Shown here: piece after piece, positions 45,288 through 55,213 of the stretch | Position numbering within the stretch: the stretch's first letter is position 1 | Layout of the letters: each line of letters begins with the position of its first letter | Assembly (NCBI RefSeq): GCF_900109955.1 | Contig: NZ_FOJB01000002.1 | Location: 62,001 to 126,000, forward strand | DNA: 64,000 nt | Direction: 5' to 3' | Source of the DNA: Aliiroseovarius sediminilitoris | Lineage (GTDB): Bacteria; Pseudomonadota; Alphaproteobacteria; Rhodobacterales; Rhodobacteraceae | Program-made: the position numbers and the translations under genes | Notes under the pieces: generated by a model | Databases searched by the model: none | What the model was told of the DNA's origin: nothing | What the model saw: the letters and a program-made list of their open reading frames with translations, nothing else

Positions 45288-45781
45288 CAGGTTTCTTTCA
45301 CGGCCAGAAGGCGGATCAACAGGGCAAGTGATTGCAGCATCACGAGGACGCTAAAGGCTGGGATCAGGGATTTCAGCAGGAAAACCGCCTCGATCCCGCC
45401 CACCGAAATCGGGCCTTCAAGGATTGCCCAGGAATTGCGCACCGATGGCCATGACCAATAGATCAGCGCGATCATCGACGGCATCAGCAGGAACAGATGA
45501 CCGAAAATGTCGATCCGCCGCCGCACCTCGGGCGTCGCCTTGGCATAGAACACGTCAACGCGTACATGTTTGTCGACAAGTAGCGTATAGCCTGCCGCCA
45601 GCATGAACAGGCCGGCGTGCATGTATAAAACGCTTTCCTGCAACGCGATTGAATTCGCGCCGAACGCGTAGCGCCCGACAACGATGGTGAATTGCACCAA
45701 CATCATGGCCAGCGCCAACCAGCGCACCACATAGGCCACGCCCATGTTCACCTTGTCCAAGGCATTCGCCAGATGCTCCAT
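45287..45781 (-). CDS. dctQ: TRAP transporter small membrane subunit
   Basis: 164-residue protein with four hydrophobic helices, the small membrane partner of DctM. The family pattern VGRYAFGANSIALQE is clear near residue 36. It lies between dctP and dctM, 62 bp after dctP and overlapping dctM by one base, so the two membrane subunits are translationally coupled. Confidence 0.9.
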   Translation of the reverse strand: MEHLANALDKVNMGVAYVVRWLALAMMLVQFTIVVGRYAFGANSIALQESVLYMHAGLFMLAAGYTLLVDKHVRVDVFYAKATPEVRRRIDIFGHLFLLMPSMIALIYWSWPSVRNSWAILEGPISVGGIEAVFLLKSLIPAFSVLVMLQSLALLIRLLAVKET

Positions 45782-45843
45782 CGCCTGCCCCCGCTTGACT
45801 GTCGGTCAGGGCGCGGTCATCGCTGCGCCCTGACCGAGAGGTC

Positions 45844-46929
45844 TTAGTAACCCATGACCAGATTACGTGCGTTCATCTGGCCGTTGTCAGCATAGACCAT
45901 GTATTTGCCGACCGAGTCGCGATACGCCACAAAGCTTTCGGTGATCCGTTTCACCAGTTCGTCGTCATCCTGACGCAGATCGTCGATGACTTCGGCGGCA
46001 GCTTTGCCCATGGCCGTGATGACATCCTCGGGGAACATCTTCACCTGAACACCTTGCTCGGCAACCATCGCTTGCAACGAAATGGCGTGCTTCGTCGTGT
46101 ATTCGGTCCAGACTTGGTTATACAGGCTGTCACTGGCCGCCTGCACCACTTGTTTCAGGTCGTCCGGCAACTCGTTGAACACATCTGCGTTGACGCCACA
46201 TTCCTCGGCTGAAGACGGCTCGCCCACGCCGGGCCAATAGTAGTTCTTGGCAACCTGGTAATATCCAAGCGCACTGTCTGTCCAGGGGCCGATAAACTCA
46301 CCCGCGTCCAGAGCACCGGTTTGCAACGCCTGGAACATGTCCGGGCCACTCATCGCTTCCGCTGCCATGCCCATCTTTGCCGCCATCTCAGACGCAAGAC
46401 CCGTGGTGCGGAACTTCATGCCCTTCAGGTCTTCGGCTGAATTGATCTCGTTGCGGAACCAACCGCCCCATTGCGGGCCAGAGTTGCCGCACAGGAACGG
46501 CTTGATGCCGAACCGGCCATACATCTCGTCATAGAGCGCCTGCCCGCCGCCGTGCACCATCCAGCCAACTTGCTCATCCGCACGCAGACCGAAAGGTTGC
46601 GAGCCGAACAGCAAAATGCCCTTGGACTTCGACCCCCAATAGGCGGGGACGGCGTGATACAGCTCGGCAGTGCCTTCGCTGACCGCGTCAAAAACGCCGC
46701 GGCCGGGAACGAGTTCACCGGCGGCGAACAGCTTCACCTCGATCCGTCCACCCGACAGGGTGGTGATCCGGTCGGCCAACTGCTGTGCAGCCACGCCCGG
46801 CCCCGGCAGGTTTTTGGGCCACGCCGTCACCATCTTCCACTGGCGTTTATCTTGCGCGATGGCTGGTGTTGCCAGTGCTGTTGCTGCGGTGCCGATGGCC
46901 CCGGTTGTCAGAAATGTCCGTCTTTGCAT
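45844..46929 (-). CDS. dctP: TRAP transporter substrate-binding protein
   Basis: 361-residue periplasmic binding protein. The N-terminus MQRRTFLTTGAIG resembles a twin-arginine signal, with cleavage expected after ATPAIA. The mature part begins KMVTAWPKNLPGPGVAAQ as in the TakP-like group, several of which bind 2-oxo acids or other carboxylates. The start at 46929 follows GGAGG. Its promoter carries a palindrome with the same core as the hutI/hutF site (see 47005), so histidine, urocanate or a related acid is a candidate substrate. The ligand is not decided by sequence alone. Confidence 0.9.
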   Translation of the reverse strand: MQRRTFLTTGAIGTAATALATPAIAQDKRQWKMVTAWPKNLPGPGVAAQQLADRITTLSGGRIEVKLFAAGELVPGRGVFDAVSEGTAELYHAVPAYWGSKSKGILLFGSQPFGLRADEQVGWMVHGGGQALYDEMYGRFGIKPFLCGNSGPQWGGWFRNEINSAEDLKGMKFRTTGLASEMAAKMGMAAEAMSGPDMFQALQTGALDAGEFIGPWTDSALGYYQVAKNYYWPGVGEPSSAEECGVNADVFNELPDDLKQVVQAASDSLYNQVWTEYTTKHAISLQAMVAEQGVQVKMFPEDVITAMGKAAAEVIDDLRQDDDELVKRITESFVAYRDSVGKYMVYADNGQMNARNLVMGY

Positions 46930-47004
46930 GCGCCTATCCTCCAATCGGCAATTGCGACCATGGAACAGGCATTTGTCGCGCCATGGTCAAATCCGTGCAT
47001 ATAG

Positions 47005-47032
47005 CTATTATGTAAATACATAATAGAGTCAA
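47005..47032 (-). promoter_or_regulatory. dctP promoter with perfect HutC-like palindrome
   Basis: CTATTATGTA-AA-TACATAATAG (47005-47026) is a perfect 22-bp palindrome with core TTATGT-N4-ACATAA. On the dctP strand it directly follows a -35 box TTGACT (complement of 47027-47032) and fills the spacer up to the -10 region. A bound repressor would shut the promoter. The same core with different central bases lies between hutI and hutF. Confidence 0.7.
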
Positions 47033-47054
47033 TCTTTACGACGCAAAAAGCTGT

Positions 47055-48191
47055 CTATGCCAACAATCCTCGCGCAATGATTGTGCGCTGGATCTCTGAT
47101 GACCCTTCATAGATGCGGAAGATCCTGAGATCGCGCAGATATCGCTCCAAGGGGAAATCACGGGTGTAACCATATCCTCCGTGAATTTGCAGCGCCCGAT
47201 CCGCGATCCGCCACGCCGCTTCGCTGGCGTAAAGCTTGGCAAAGGCGGATTCGCTGGAATATCGCACGCCGGTCCCGCGCAGGGTCGCCGCCTGCATCGC
47301 CAACGCGCGGGCTGCCGCCAGTTCGGTGGCGCTGTCGGCCAGCATCCATTGCAGACCTTGGAATTCCGCAATCGCATGGCCGCTGACCTGCCGTTCTTTG
47401 GCATAGGAAATCGCGGCCTTCAACGCGGCGTCGGCGATGCCTGTCGCCTGCGCGGCCACTTCGATCCGGCCATTGTCCAAGACCTTCATCGCGGTGCGGA
47501 ACCCTGTGCCCTCGTCGCCCAGACGGTTTTCTTCCGGCACCCAGCAATCAAAGCTGATGCCGAAGACATGCCCACCCTTCAGGCCCATCGTCTTCTCATG
47601 CGGCGCGACCAAGACACCGTCGGTCTTCTTCGGCTCGACGATGAAGGCGCTGACGCCCCGCGCGCCGGCGTCTGGGTCGGTCTTGGCATAAACCACCATG
47701 AAATCCGCCGCCCCCGCGTTCGATATGAAGCATTTGGACCCCTTGATCCGGTATCCATCCCCTTCGCGTTTCGCCGTGGTTCGCATGTCCGCGGGGTTCG
47801 ACCCGGCCTGCGGTTCGGTCAGGGCAAAGGCGCCCAGCGACGTGCCCGCCGCCGCATCGGGCAGTATCCGCGCCTGCAAATCGGCATCCGCACCCAACAG
47901 CAGTGAATCCGTCGCCAGAAAATGCGCCGTCAGCATCGAGGCGGTCGAGCCGCAAGCCCCCGCAATCGCTTCGACCGCAGCATAAAGCGCCGGGCCGGAC
48001 AACCCGATGCCGCCATGGTCTTCCGGCAGGTTCAGGCCCAGCAGGCCCATTTCGGCCATCGCGTCCAAGTGGCAGGTGGCAAACAGTGCCTCTTCGTCGA
48101 TCTGCGCGGCTTTCGGCGCCAGCACTTCGGTCGAGAACCGCTCGATCTGCGCGACCAACGCGCGTTCGTCGTCGCTCATGGGATAAGTCAT
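47055..48191 (-). CDS. Acyl-CoA dehydrogenase
   Basis: 378-residue FAD enzyme of the acyl-CoA dehydrogenase family. It has an N-terminal helical part, a central beta domain (FALTEPQAGSNPADMRTTA near 125, SKCFISNAGAADF near 155), and a C-terminal domain ending YEGSSEIQRTIIARGLL, where the Glu of YEGSSE is the usual catalytic base. Size and motifs suit a short- or branched-chain acyl-CoA, or glutaryl-type substrate. Its start overlaps the stop of the CoA-transferase gene, so the two are coupled. Confidence 0.88.
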   Translation of the reverse strand: MTYPMSDDERALVAQIERFSTEVLAPKAAQIDEEALFATCHLDAMAEMGLLGLNLPEDHGGIGLSGPALYAAVEAIAGACGSTASMLTAHFLATDSLLLGADADLQARILPDAAAGTSLGAFALTEPQAGSNPADMRTTAKREGDGYRIKGSKCFISNAGAADFMVVYAKTDPDAGARGVSAFIVEPKKTDGVLVAPHEKTMGLKGGHVFGISFDCWVPEENRLGDEGTGFRTAMKVLDNGRIEVAAQATGIADAALKAAISYAKERQVSGHAIAEFQGLQWMLADSATELAAARALAMQAATLRGTGVRYSSESAFAKLYASEAAWRIADRALQIHGGYGYTRDFPLERYLRDLRIFRIYEGSSEIQRTIIARGLLA

Positions 48192-49366
48192 GCGCCTTGT
48201 TCCTTATTCAAAGAGTTCAGAATATCGTCAGCGTCCGCGTTCAGGGCCGGAGCCGCCTTGCGCCCCCCGCGCCCAATGCCGCTAAAATGCACCGGCTGTT
48301 CTGGCACGTTCAGAACGCCCAGATCAGGGTGCGTGACAGTGGACGCCAACCTGCGTTCAACCGCCTGCCGCGACGCCCAAGCCTGTGCCACGGACTGAAT
48401 GCTGGACGCGGGGATACCCGCTGCGGACAATTGTTCAACCACCGCGTCCACGGGGCGCGTATCCGCCCATTCGCCGATATACGCGGCCAAGGCCGGTTCG
48501 TTTTCACGGCGCAGTGTGTCCGTGGTGAACCGTGCGTCCTGCACCAGATCGGGCTGCCCGATCACCTCGCAGAACGTGGCAAACAGTCGGTCATTCAGAA
48601 CCGCCAGCGCGAAATGCCCGTCCGCCGCCGGATAGGTGCCAAAGGGGGCAGACAGCGGATGCCGGTTGCCCGTGCGCGTGGGGGTCTCGCCGCCCATCAG
48701 AGTGCGACAGGCAAGGATCGGCATCATCGACACCAGACCGTCAAACAGCGCCACATCCACATGACGCCCCTGCCCGGTGCGGCTGCGTTCAAACAGGGCC
48801 ACCATCGTGCCCCAGGCCGCGAACAGCCCACCGGCCACATCGCCCAAAGCCTCGCCCACCATTGTCGGCGCGCCATCGGGTTCGCCGGTGGCGTCCATCA
48901 ACCCGCTCATCGCCTGAACGATGATGTCATAGGCAGGCTTTTTCGTGTTCGGCCCGGTCTGACCAAACCCGGACAGCGAGACATAGACCAAATGCGGAAA
49001 CGCCTCGCTCAGCGCGTCATAGCTCAACCCCAGCTTTTCCATCACGCCGGGGCGGAAATTCTCGATCAGCACATCACACTCCGCCAACAACGCCTTGACC
49101 GTCGCAATCGCGTCCGCCGATTTCAGGTCCAGAGCGATGGACCGTTTGCCCCGGTTGATCGCCTGAAACAACAGGCTTTCACCATCCTTGAACGGGCCGA
49201 TATGGCGGTAATCGTCGCCGTGGGCGGCTTCGACCTTGATCACATCCGCGCCCAGATCAGCCATCATCGCCGTGCAATAGGGGCCGGCCAGAACGCGGGT
49301 GAAATCCAGCACTCTGACCCCGCTCAGGGGCTGGGACGCTTGGGGGGTGGGGGGCTGGGTGGGCAT
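48188..49366 (-). CDS. CaiB/BaiF-type CoA transferase (class III)
   Basis: 392-residue family III CoA transferase that moves CoA between carboxylic acids. The N-terminal motif GVRVLDFTRVLAGPYCTAMM and the catalytic aspartate in PAYDIIVQAMSG are present. The start at 49366 has CGGAGG five bases upstream; a TTG at 49429 also lies in frame. It is upstream of the acyl-CoA dehydrogenase and divergent from a LysR regulator, a layout for breakdown of one organic acid (activation, then alpha,beta-oxidation). The acid is unknown. Confidence 0.87.
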   Translation of the reverse strand: MPTQPPTPQASQPLSGVRVLDFTRVLAGPYCTAMMADLGADVIKVEAAHGDDYRHIGPFKDGESLLFQAINRGKRSIALDLKSADAIATVKALLAECDVLIENFRPGVMEKLGLSYDALSEAFPHLVYVSLSGFGQTGPNTKKPAYDIIVQAMSGLMDATGEPDGAPTMVGEALGDVAGGLFAAWGTMVALFERSRTGQGRHVDVALFDGLVSMMPILACRTLMGGETPTRTGNRHPLSAPFGTYPAADGHFALAVLNDRLFATFCEVIGQPDLVQDARFTTDTLRRENEPALAAYIGEWADTRPVDAVVEQLSAAGIPASSIQSVAQAWASRQAVERRLASTVTHPDLGVLNVPEQPVHFSGIGRGGRKAAPALNADADDILNSLNKEQGA

Positions 49367-49404
49367 ATGATCCTCCGGGTTTGATCGGTTGAGCATAGGG
49401 GCGT

Positions 49405-49432
49405 GCATGCTATAAGCAGAAATATACAATGC
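49405..49432. promoter_or_regulatory. Symmetric 28-bp dyad in the CoA-transferase/LysR promoter
   Basis: The order GCAT-N2-TATA-N8-TATA-N2-ATGC is fully symmetric. It lies between the CoA-transferase start (49366) and the LysR start (49447), where a LysR protein would bind to control both. Confidence 0.5.
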
Positions 49433-49446
49433 TAATATGGTGATAA

Positions 49447-50340
49447 ATGCACGCTATACCTATAAGCCTTCGCCAGATCGACTATGTCATCGCCGCTGCG
49501 GAAACAGGCAGCACCGCCGCCGCCGCGCGGGCGCTGAATGTCTCGCAACCATCGGTGTCGCTGGCGATTGCCAAGGTCGAAGACCACTTTGGCCGCCCGC
49601 TGTTCGTGCGTAGCGCCGGGCAGGGCATCGCGCCCACCGCCTTCGGGTTGCGCAAACTGGGGGCCTTGCGCAGCCTGCGCGCGCAGGCGCAATCGGCTCT
49701 CAGCAACGAAGGCAACGGTGCCGAGGTGCTGAACCTTGGCGTCTTTTCCACCCTTGGCCCACGTTATGCGCCCGCTCTGGTCAACGGCTTTCAAAAAACC
49801 ATGCCAGACGCGCAAATCAAACTGCACGAGGGCGATCTGGATCGACTGACCCGATGGCTGTTAAACGGTCGGATTGATCTGGCGCTGATCTATGATTTCG
49901 GCCTGCCCTCGTCGCTTGAGATCACGCCGCTGGTCGATGTGCGCCCCTATGGTCTGGTCGCGCGCGCCCACCCGCTATCGGGTCGCGGCACCGTCACCAT
50001 GGCCGAGCTGCTGACCGACCCACTGATCCTGATGAGCCTGCCGCACAGCCGCGATTATTTCCTGACGCTGGCGCAGATGAACGGTATCCGTCCCCGCATC
50101 GCGCATGAGACCGGCTCGGTCGAGATGTTGCGCGCCATGGTTGCCAACCACATGGGCGTAGGGTTAATGGCGACCGACATTGCACAGGATACCGCCTGTG
50201 ACGGCCAGCCCGTCACCCGGTTGGAACTGACCGACCCACTGGTGCCCCACCGCATCGCGCTGGCCCGTGCGCCGCACCCCCATATCGCGCCGCTGGTCGC
50301 GTCTTTTCAGGACCACGTGGCGCGCAGCTTTGACGTTTGA
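49447..50340 (+). CDS. LysR-family regulator
   Basis: 297-residue LysR regulator. N-terminal helix-turn-helix (residues 18-38, TAAAARALNVSQPSVSLAIA), effector domain to the end. It is divergent from the CoA-transferase/acyl-CoA dehydrogenase pair across a clear dyad and probably controls it. No good ribosome site precedes the ATG, so the message may be leaderless or poorly translated. Its end lies about 100 bp before hutC. Confidence 0.85.
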   Translation: MHAIPISLRQIDYVIAAAETGSTAAAARALNVSQPSVSLAIAKVEDHFGRPLFVRSAGQGIAPTAFGLRKLGALRSLRAQAQSALSNEGNGAEVLNLGVFSTLGPRYAPALVNGFQKTMPDAQIKLHEGDLDRLTRWLLNGRIDLALIYDFGLPSSLEITPLVDVRPYGLVARAHPLSGRGTVTMAELLTDPLILMSLPHSRDYFLTLAQMNGIRPRIAHETGSVEMLRAMVANHMGVGLMATDIAQDTACDGQPVTRLELTDPLVPHRIALARAPHPHIAPLVASFQDHVARSFDV

Positions 50341-50365
50341 CACGGTATGTCTGGCCATTTGTGCC

Positions 50366-50376
50366 TTATGTCTATA
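50366..50376. promoter_or_regulatory. HutC half site upstream of hutC
   Basis: TTATGTCTATA is identical to the left 11 bases of the hutI/hutF operator (56475-56485), with the second half degenerate. It lies about 65 bp before the hutC start and may give weak autoregulation. Confidence 0.4.
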
Positions 50377-50438
50377 TCTTTCCACGCCAACACGACGGAT
50401 TGGCCAAGACCCATTGCCGCCATATCGGAGATCGCATC

Positions 50439-51128
50439 ATGTCCATAACCTACCGCGAGGTAAAAGCCGATATCCTGCGCCAGATCACGCAAGGCGAGCT
50501 TGCCCCCGGCAGCGCGATGCCGAACGAGGTGGATCTGGCCGCAAGCTATGGCTGCGCGCGGGCCACTGTCAATCGGGCGATGCGCGAACTGGCTGATGAC
50601 GGCATCATCGAACGCCGCCGAAAGGCCGGCACTCGGGTCCGGCAGAACCCGATCCGACAGGTGCGGCTGAACATCCCCATCGTCGGGCAGGAGATTGCGG
50701 AGCTGGGCGCTGCCTATCGTTATGCGCTGGTGAAGTGCAAAGCCGAACCCGCCCCCGATTGGCTGCGCGCGCGTATGGCGCTGGGGCGCGATGACAGGGT
50801 GATGCATTTGATTTGCATGCACTACGCCGATGGCGCGCCGTATCAGCACGAGGATCGCTGGATCAACCTGAAGGCGCTGCCCGAAGCCGAGCTGCACGAT
50901 TTTTTGGATGTAGGTCCCAACGAATGGTTGGTGTCGACAGTTCCATTTACCGATGCACAGATCAGCTTTCATGCCGTTCAGGCCGACGCCGCGACAGCCG
51001 AATACCTGGATTGCAGCGAAGGCGACGCCCTGTTCCAGACCGAACGCACCACTTGGCTTGAAGGGCAGACGATCACCTTCGTGCAACTGACCTATCGCCG
51101 TGGCCACCGCGTGACGATGCAGTATTGA
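50439..51128 (+). CDS. hutC: Histidine-utilisation repressor, GntR/HutC family
   Basis: 229-residue GntR-type repressor: winged helix-turn-helix (residues 1-70, TYREVKADILRQITQGEL, PNEVDLAASYGCARATVNRA) and a UTRA effector domain to the C-terminus (SVTVPFTDAQISFHAV-like STVPFTDAQISF). HutC proteins are induced by urocanate. The start at MSITYRE (50439) has CGGAG; the longer frame from 50337 overlaps the LysR gene. It lies beside and converges on the hutUGHI operon. Confidence 0.92.
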   Translation: MSITYREVKADILRQITQGELAPGSAMPNEVDLAASYGCARATVNRAMRELADDGIIERRRKAGTRVRQNPIRQVRLNIPIVGQEIAELGAAYRYALVKCKAEPAPDWLRARMALGRDDRVMHLICMHYADGAPYQHEDRWINLKALPEAELHDFLDVGPNEWLVSTVPFTDAQISFHAVQADAATAEYLDCSEGDALFQTERTTWLEGQTITFVQLTYRRGHRVTMQY

Positions 51129-51213
51129 CCGCCCGGGAATAACCCCGGACAGGTCAGTGATCAGCTTACGTTTGACTGCAAAGGCCGGACGAAGGGCGCA
51201 GACCCCCGGGCCC

Positions 51214-52881
51214 TTACAAAATACCCGGCAGGTTCAACCCGTTCTCGCGCGCGCAGTCCTTGGCGATCTCGTAGCCCGCATCGGCGTGGCGCATGACCCC
51301 CGTCGCCGGATCGTTCCACAACACACGCGCGATGCGGCGATCTGCGTCCTCGGTCCCGTCACAACAGATCACCATGCCCGAATGCTGGGAAAAGCCCATG
51401 CCAACCCCGCCGCCATGGTGCAGCGACACCCAAGTCGCGCCCGACGCGGTGTTCAGGAGCGCGTTCAGAAGCGGCCAGTCCGACACCGCGTCCGAGCCGT
51501 CCATCATCGCTTCCGTCTCGCGGTTGGGCGAGGCGACGGACCCTGAATCCAGGTGGTCACGACCAATCACGACCGGCGCTTTCAGCTCGCCATTGCGCAC
51601 CATTTCGTTGAACGCGAGGCCCAGCTTGTGACGCACGCCCAGACCAACCCAGCAAATCCGCGCTGGCAGGCCTTGGAATGCGATCCGCTCGCGGGCCATG
51701 TCCAGCCAGTTGTGCAGGTGACTGTCCTCGGCCAGGATTTCCTTCACCTTGGCGTCGGTCTTGTAGATATCTTCCGGGTCGCCCGACAGTGCCGCCCAAC
51801 GGAACGGGCCGATGCCGCGGCAGAACAGCGGGCGGATATAGGCGGGCACGAAGCCGGGGAAATCAAACGCATTCTCAAGCCCTTCTTCCAGCGCCATCTG
51901 GCGGATGTTGTTGCCGTAATCGACGGTCGGAATACCGGCGGCGTGGAAATCGACCATCGCCTTGACCTGCACCTTCATCGACGCACGGGCGGCCTTTTCA
52001 ACGGATTTCGGATCGCTTTCGCGCTTCTCGCGCCATTCGGCCATGGTCCAGCCCTGCGGCAGATAGCCGTTCACGGGGTCATGCGCGCTGGTCTGGTCGG
52101 TTACGATATCGGGGCGGATGCCGCGTTTGACCAACTCGGGGAACACGTCGGCGGCATTGCCCAACAGGGCGACCGACCTGGCTTCACCGGCTGCGGTCCA
52201 GCGTTCGATCATTTCAAGTGCTTCATCAAGGCTGTCGGTCTTTTCGTCCACGTAACGGGTGCGCAGGCGAAAATCAATGCTGTCGGGGTTGCACTCGACC
52301 GCCAGACAGCAGGCCCCGGCCATCACGGCCGCCAAAGGCTGAGCACCGCCCATGCCGCCCAGACCACCGGTCAGGATCCACTTGCCAGTCAGGTCGCCGT
52401 CATAATGCTGGCGCCCGGCCTCGACAAAGGTTTCATAGGTGCCCTGCACGATGCCCTGCGACCCGATATAAATCCACGAGCCGGCGGTCATCTGGCCATA
52501 CATCGCCAGACCTTTCTTATCCAACTCGTTGAAGTGGTCCCACGTCGCCCAATGCGGCACGAGGTTCGAGTTCGCAATCAACACGCGGGGCGCGTCCTTG
52601 TGGGTCTGAAAGACGCCCACGGGCTTACCCGATTGCACCAGCAGCGTCTGATCTTCGTCCAGATCGCGCAGGCTCGCGACGATCTTGTCGAAATCATCCC
52701 ACGTTCGCGCAGCGCGACCGATACCGCCATACACGACCAACTCGTGCGGGTTTTCGGCCACGTCAGGGTGCAGGTTGTTCATCAGCATCCGCATCGGGGC
52801 TTCGGTCAGCCAGCTTTTTGCAGTGATCTCGGTGCCGATTGCGGGATAGATATCACGGGTGTTCTTGCGCGGATCGCTCAT
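51214..52881 (-). CDS. hutU: Urocanate hydratase
   Basis: 555-residue urocanase that hydrates urocanate to imidazolonepropionate with tightly bound NAD+. The NAD site [15 protein letters not shown] is near residue 170 and the Cys-containing [16 protein letters not shown] loop near 400 is typical. It is the last gene of hutI-hutH-hutG-hutU and overlaps hutG in an ATGA. The length matches the family. Confidence 0.96.
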   Translation of the reverse strand: MSDPRKNTRDIYPAIGTEITAKSWLTEAPMRMLMNNLHPDVAENPHELVVYGGIGRAARTWDDFDKIVASLRDLDEDQTLLVQSGKPVGVFQTHKDAPRVLIANSNLVPHWATWDHFNELDKKGLAMYGQMTAGSWIYIGSQGIVQGTYETFVEAGRQHYDGDLTGKWILTGGLGGMGGAQPLAAVMAGACCLAVECNPDSIDFRLRTRYVDEKTDSLDEALEMIERWTAAGEARSVALLGNAADVFPELVKRGIRPDIVTDQTSAHDPVNGYLPQGWTMAEWREKRESDPKSVEKAARASMKVQVKAMVDFHAAGIPTVDYGNNIRQMALEEGLENAFDFPGFVPAYIRPLFCRGIGPFRWAALSGDPEDIYKTDAKVKEILAEDSHLHNWLDMARERIAFQGLPARICWVGLGVRHKLGLAFNEMVRNGELKAPVVIGRDHLDSGSVASPNRETEAMMDGSDAVSDWPLLNALLNTASGATWVSLHHGGGVGMGFSQHSGMVICCDGTEDADRRIARVLWNDPATGVMRHADAGYEIAKDCARENGLNLPGIL

Positions 52882-53678
52882 GATGTTCCTTTCAGGTCAG
52901 GTGCCATGTCGGCAAGTGTTGTCAGAATGGTTTTCAGATGCCTGCGCAACCGCGCGGCTTTTGCGTCGTCATAGGTCCAAGGCGTCGCCTCGTCCGTCAG
53001 GTAGGTGCTTTGCGCCAGTTCCATCTGGATTGCGTGCAGCCCTTCCGAGGGGCGGCCATAATGGCGCGTGGTCCAGCCGCCTTTGAAGCGGCCGTTGGTG
53101 ATGCTGGAATAGGCCTCTGCCATCTGGCACAGGTTTTGCACAGCAGCTTCGATCTGCGGCGCGCAGGTGGTGCCCAGATTGGTGCCGATGTTGAAATCCG
53201 GCAGTGTGCCATCGAACAGAAACGGAATGCGCGACCGGATCGAGTGGCAGTCATACAGGATCGCGATGCCATGCAGGTCGCGCACGCGGTTCAACTCGGC
53301 CTCAAGTGCGGCGTGGTAGGGGGCGTGATAGGCTTGGCGACGTGCCTCGACTTCATCCTCGGTGGGCGGCGTGTCCCAGATGTCTTGCCCATCGAAATCG
53401 GTCAGTGGCACAAGCCCGGTGGTGTTCTGCCCCGGATAAAGCGACACGCCCGACGGGTCGCGGTTGGCGTCGATCACATAGCGATGGAAAGTCGCCCGCA
53501 CCGTGGTCGCGCCGGGCAACAGCCCGTCATAGAGCGTGTGGATATGCCAGTCGGTGTCGTCCAGCCCCTGCCCGCGCGCGTTCAGCCGCGCCTTTATGTC
53601 GTCAGGAACATACGTTCCCGTATGCGGCAGGCCCAAAACGATGGGGCTGTCGCCCTGATGGACCTCGACAGGGGTCAT
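52878..53678 (-). CDS. hutG: N-formylglutamate deformylase
   Basis: 266-residue HutG of the deformylase type (not the arginase-like formiminoglutamase). It frees glutamate and formate from N-formylglutamate. Marks are [15 protein letters not shown] at the start, [20 protein letters not shown], and [13 protein letters not shown] with metal-binding His and Asp. Together with HutF at 56515 it completes the five-step pathway. It overlaps hutH and hutU by ATGA at both ends. Confidence 0.93.
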   Translation of the reverse strand: MTPVEVHQGDSPIVLGLPHTGTYVPDDIKARLNARGQGLDDTDWHIHTLYDGLLPGATTVRATFHRYVIDANRDPSGVSLYPGQNTTGLVPLTDFDGQDIWDTPPTEDEVEARRQAYHAPYHAALEAELNRVRDLHGIAILYDCHSIRSRIPFLFDGTLPDFNIGTNLGTTCAPQIEAAVQNLCQMAEAYSSITNGRFKGGWTTRHYGRPSEGLHAIQMELAQSTYLTDEATPWTYDDAKAARLRRHLKTILTTLADMAPDLKGTS

Positions 53679-55213
53679 GGGCGAAGCTCCGGCATCGACG
53701 TTTTCGTGGCCGCCACAACCGCGTTCGACGCGACCAGCGCCGCCGCTTTTTCCAGGTCGGGCGCAAGGTAACGATCCTCCCCAAGCGACTCGACCCGCTT
53801 ACGCACGGCGTCAATCACGGCCGCCAGCGGACCGCTTGTCGCCAGCGGTGCGCGGAATTCGATACCCTGTGCGGCGCACAGAAGTTCGACGCCAAGGATA
53901 CGCTCCAGATTGGCGACCATGCGCGACAGGCGTACCGCGCCATGCGCGGCCATGCTAACGTGGTCTTCCTGGTTGGCCGAGGTCGGTGTCGAATCCGTCA
54001 CGCAGGGATTCGCCAGATGCTTGTTCTCGCTCATCAAGGCGGCGGTGGTCACTTCGGCGATCATGTAGCCCGAGTTCAGGCCCGGATTGGGCGTGAGGAA
54101 CGGCGGCAAATCGTGGCTCAGAACCGGATCGACAATCAAAGCGATACGCCGCTGCGCAATCGCGCCGATTTCAGCAATGGCCAGCGCGATCATGTCGGCG
54201 GCAAATCCCACCGGTTCGGCGTGGAAGTTTCCGCCGGACACAATCAGCCCCGCCTTGCTCAGCACCAGCGGGTTGTCGGTGGCGGCGTTCGCCTCAATCT
54301 CCAACGTGCGGGCGGCCATGCGCAGCATGTCCATCGCGGCCCCCGTCACCTGCGGCTGGCAACGGATGCAATAGGGGTCTTGCACGCGGGTATCACCTTC
54401 GCGGTGGCTTTCGCGAATGACTGACCCATCCAGCAGCGCGCGCATCGTCGCGGCGGCTTCGATCTGGCCGGCATGACCGCGCAGTGCGTGAATTTCCGGC
54501 TGCAACGGTGCGGTCGATCCCATGATCGCATCGGTCGACATGGCGGATGTGACCAGCGCCGCGTTCATCGCGCGCCACGCGCCAAACAGCCCGATCAGGG
54601 CATAGGCTGTGGTGAATTGCGTGCCGTTGATCAGGGCCAGCCCCTCTTTCGCGCTCAGCACGATGGGGTCAAGCCCCGCGCGCTTCAGCGCTTCGGCACC
54701 GGGCAGAACCTCACCTTCATATGTCGCCTGCGCTTCGCCGATCATCACTGCGGCCATATGCGCCAGCGGCGCCAAATCGCCGGACGCGCCGACTGACCCC
54801 TGCACCGGGATCACCGGCGTCACGCCGCGGGCAAGCATCCCTTCCAGCAGCTCGACCAGTTCCATCCGCACACCGGACGCGCCGCGCCCCAGCGACAGAA
54901 GCTTCAACGCCATCATCAGGCGCGCATGGGATTCCGGGATCGCCTCACCCACGCCGCAGCAATGGGACAGGATCAGGTTGCGTTGCAGGGTGGCGGTGTC
55001 GGACGGGTCAATCTTGACCGAGGCCAGTTTGCCAAACCCGGTATTCACGCCATAGACCGCGTCCGTCCCACTGGCGGCAGCAGCAATCTGCGCCTGCGCC
55101 GCACGGATGCTGTCATGGCAGGCCGGGTCCAATCGGGCAGCAATCCCATCGCGCCAGATCGTTTCCAGATCGGCCAGAGTGGTCGCGCCGGGGGTCAGGG
55201 TCAGAGTGGTCAT
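53675..55213 (-). CDS. hutH: Histidine ammonia-lyase
   Basis: 512-residue lyase that removes ammonia from histidine to give urocanate. The self-forming MIO cofactor tripeptide Ala-Ser-Gly is in [15 protein letters not shown] near residue 145. The start at 55213 lies in the ATGA overlap with the hutI stop, so a longer upstream reading frame is rejected. It is second in the hutIHGU operon. Confidence 0.95.
   Translation of the reverse strand: MTTLTLTPGATTLADLETIWRDGIAARLDPACHDSIRAAQAQIAAAASGTDAVYGVNTGFGKLASVKIDPSDTATLQRNLILSHCCGVGEAIPESHARLMMALKLLSLGRGASGVRMELVELLEGMLARGVTPVIPVQGSVGASGDLAPLAHMAAVMIGEAQATYEGEVLPGAEALKRAGLDPIVLSAKEGLALINGTQFTTAYALIGLFGAWRAMNAALVTSAMSTDAIMGSTAPLQPEIHALRGHAGQIEAAATMRALLDGSVIRESHREGDTRVQDPYCIRCQPQVTGAAMDMLRMAARTLEIEANAATDNPLVLSKAGLIVSGGNFHAEPVGFAADMIALAIAEIGAIAQRRIALIVDPVLSHDLPPFLTPNPGLNSGYMIAEVTTAALMSENKHLANPCVTDSTPTSANQEDHVSMAAHGAVRLSRMVANLERILGVELLCAAQGIEFRAPLATSGPLAAVIDAVRKRVESLGEDRYLAPDLEKAAALVASNAVVAATKTSMPELRP

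Noticed and set aside
43734-45461. A 575-residue Gln/Arg/His-rich frame on the plus strand
   Set aside because: It lies opposite dctM, and its composition is that of a reverse-frame shadow of a membrane protein gene.
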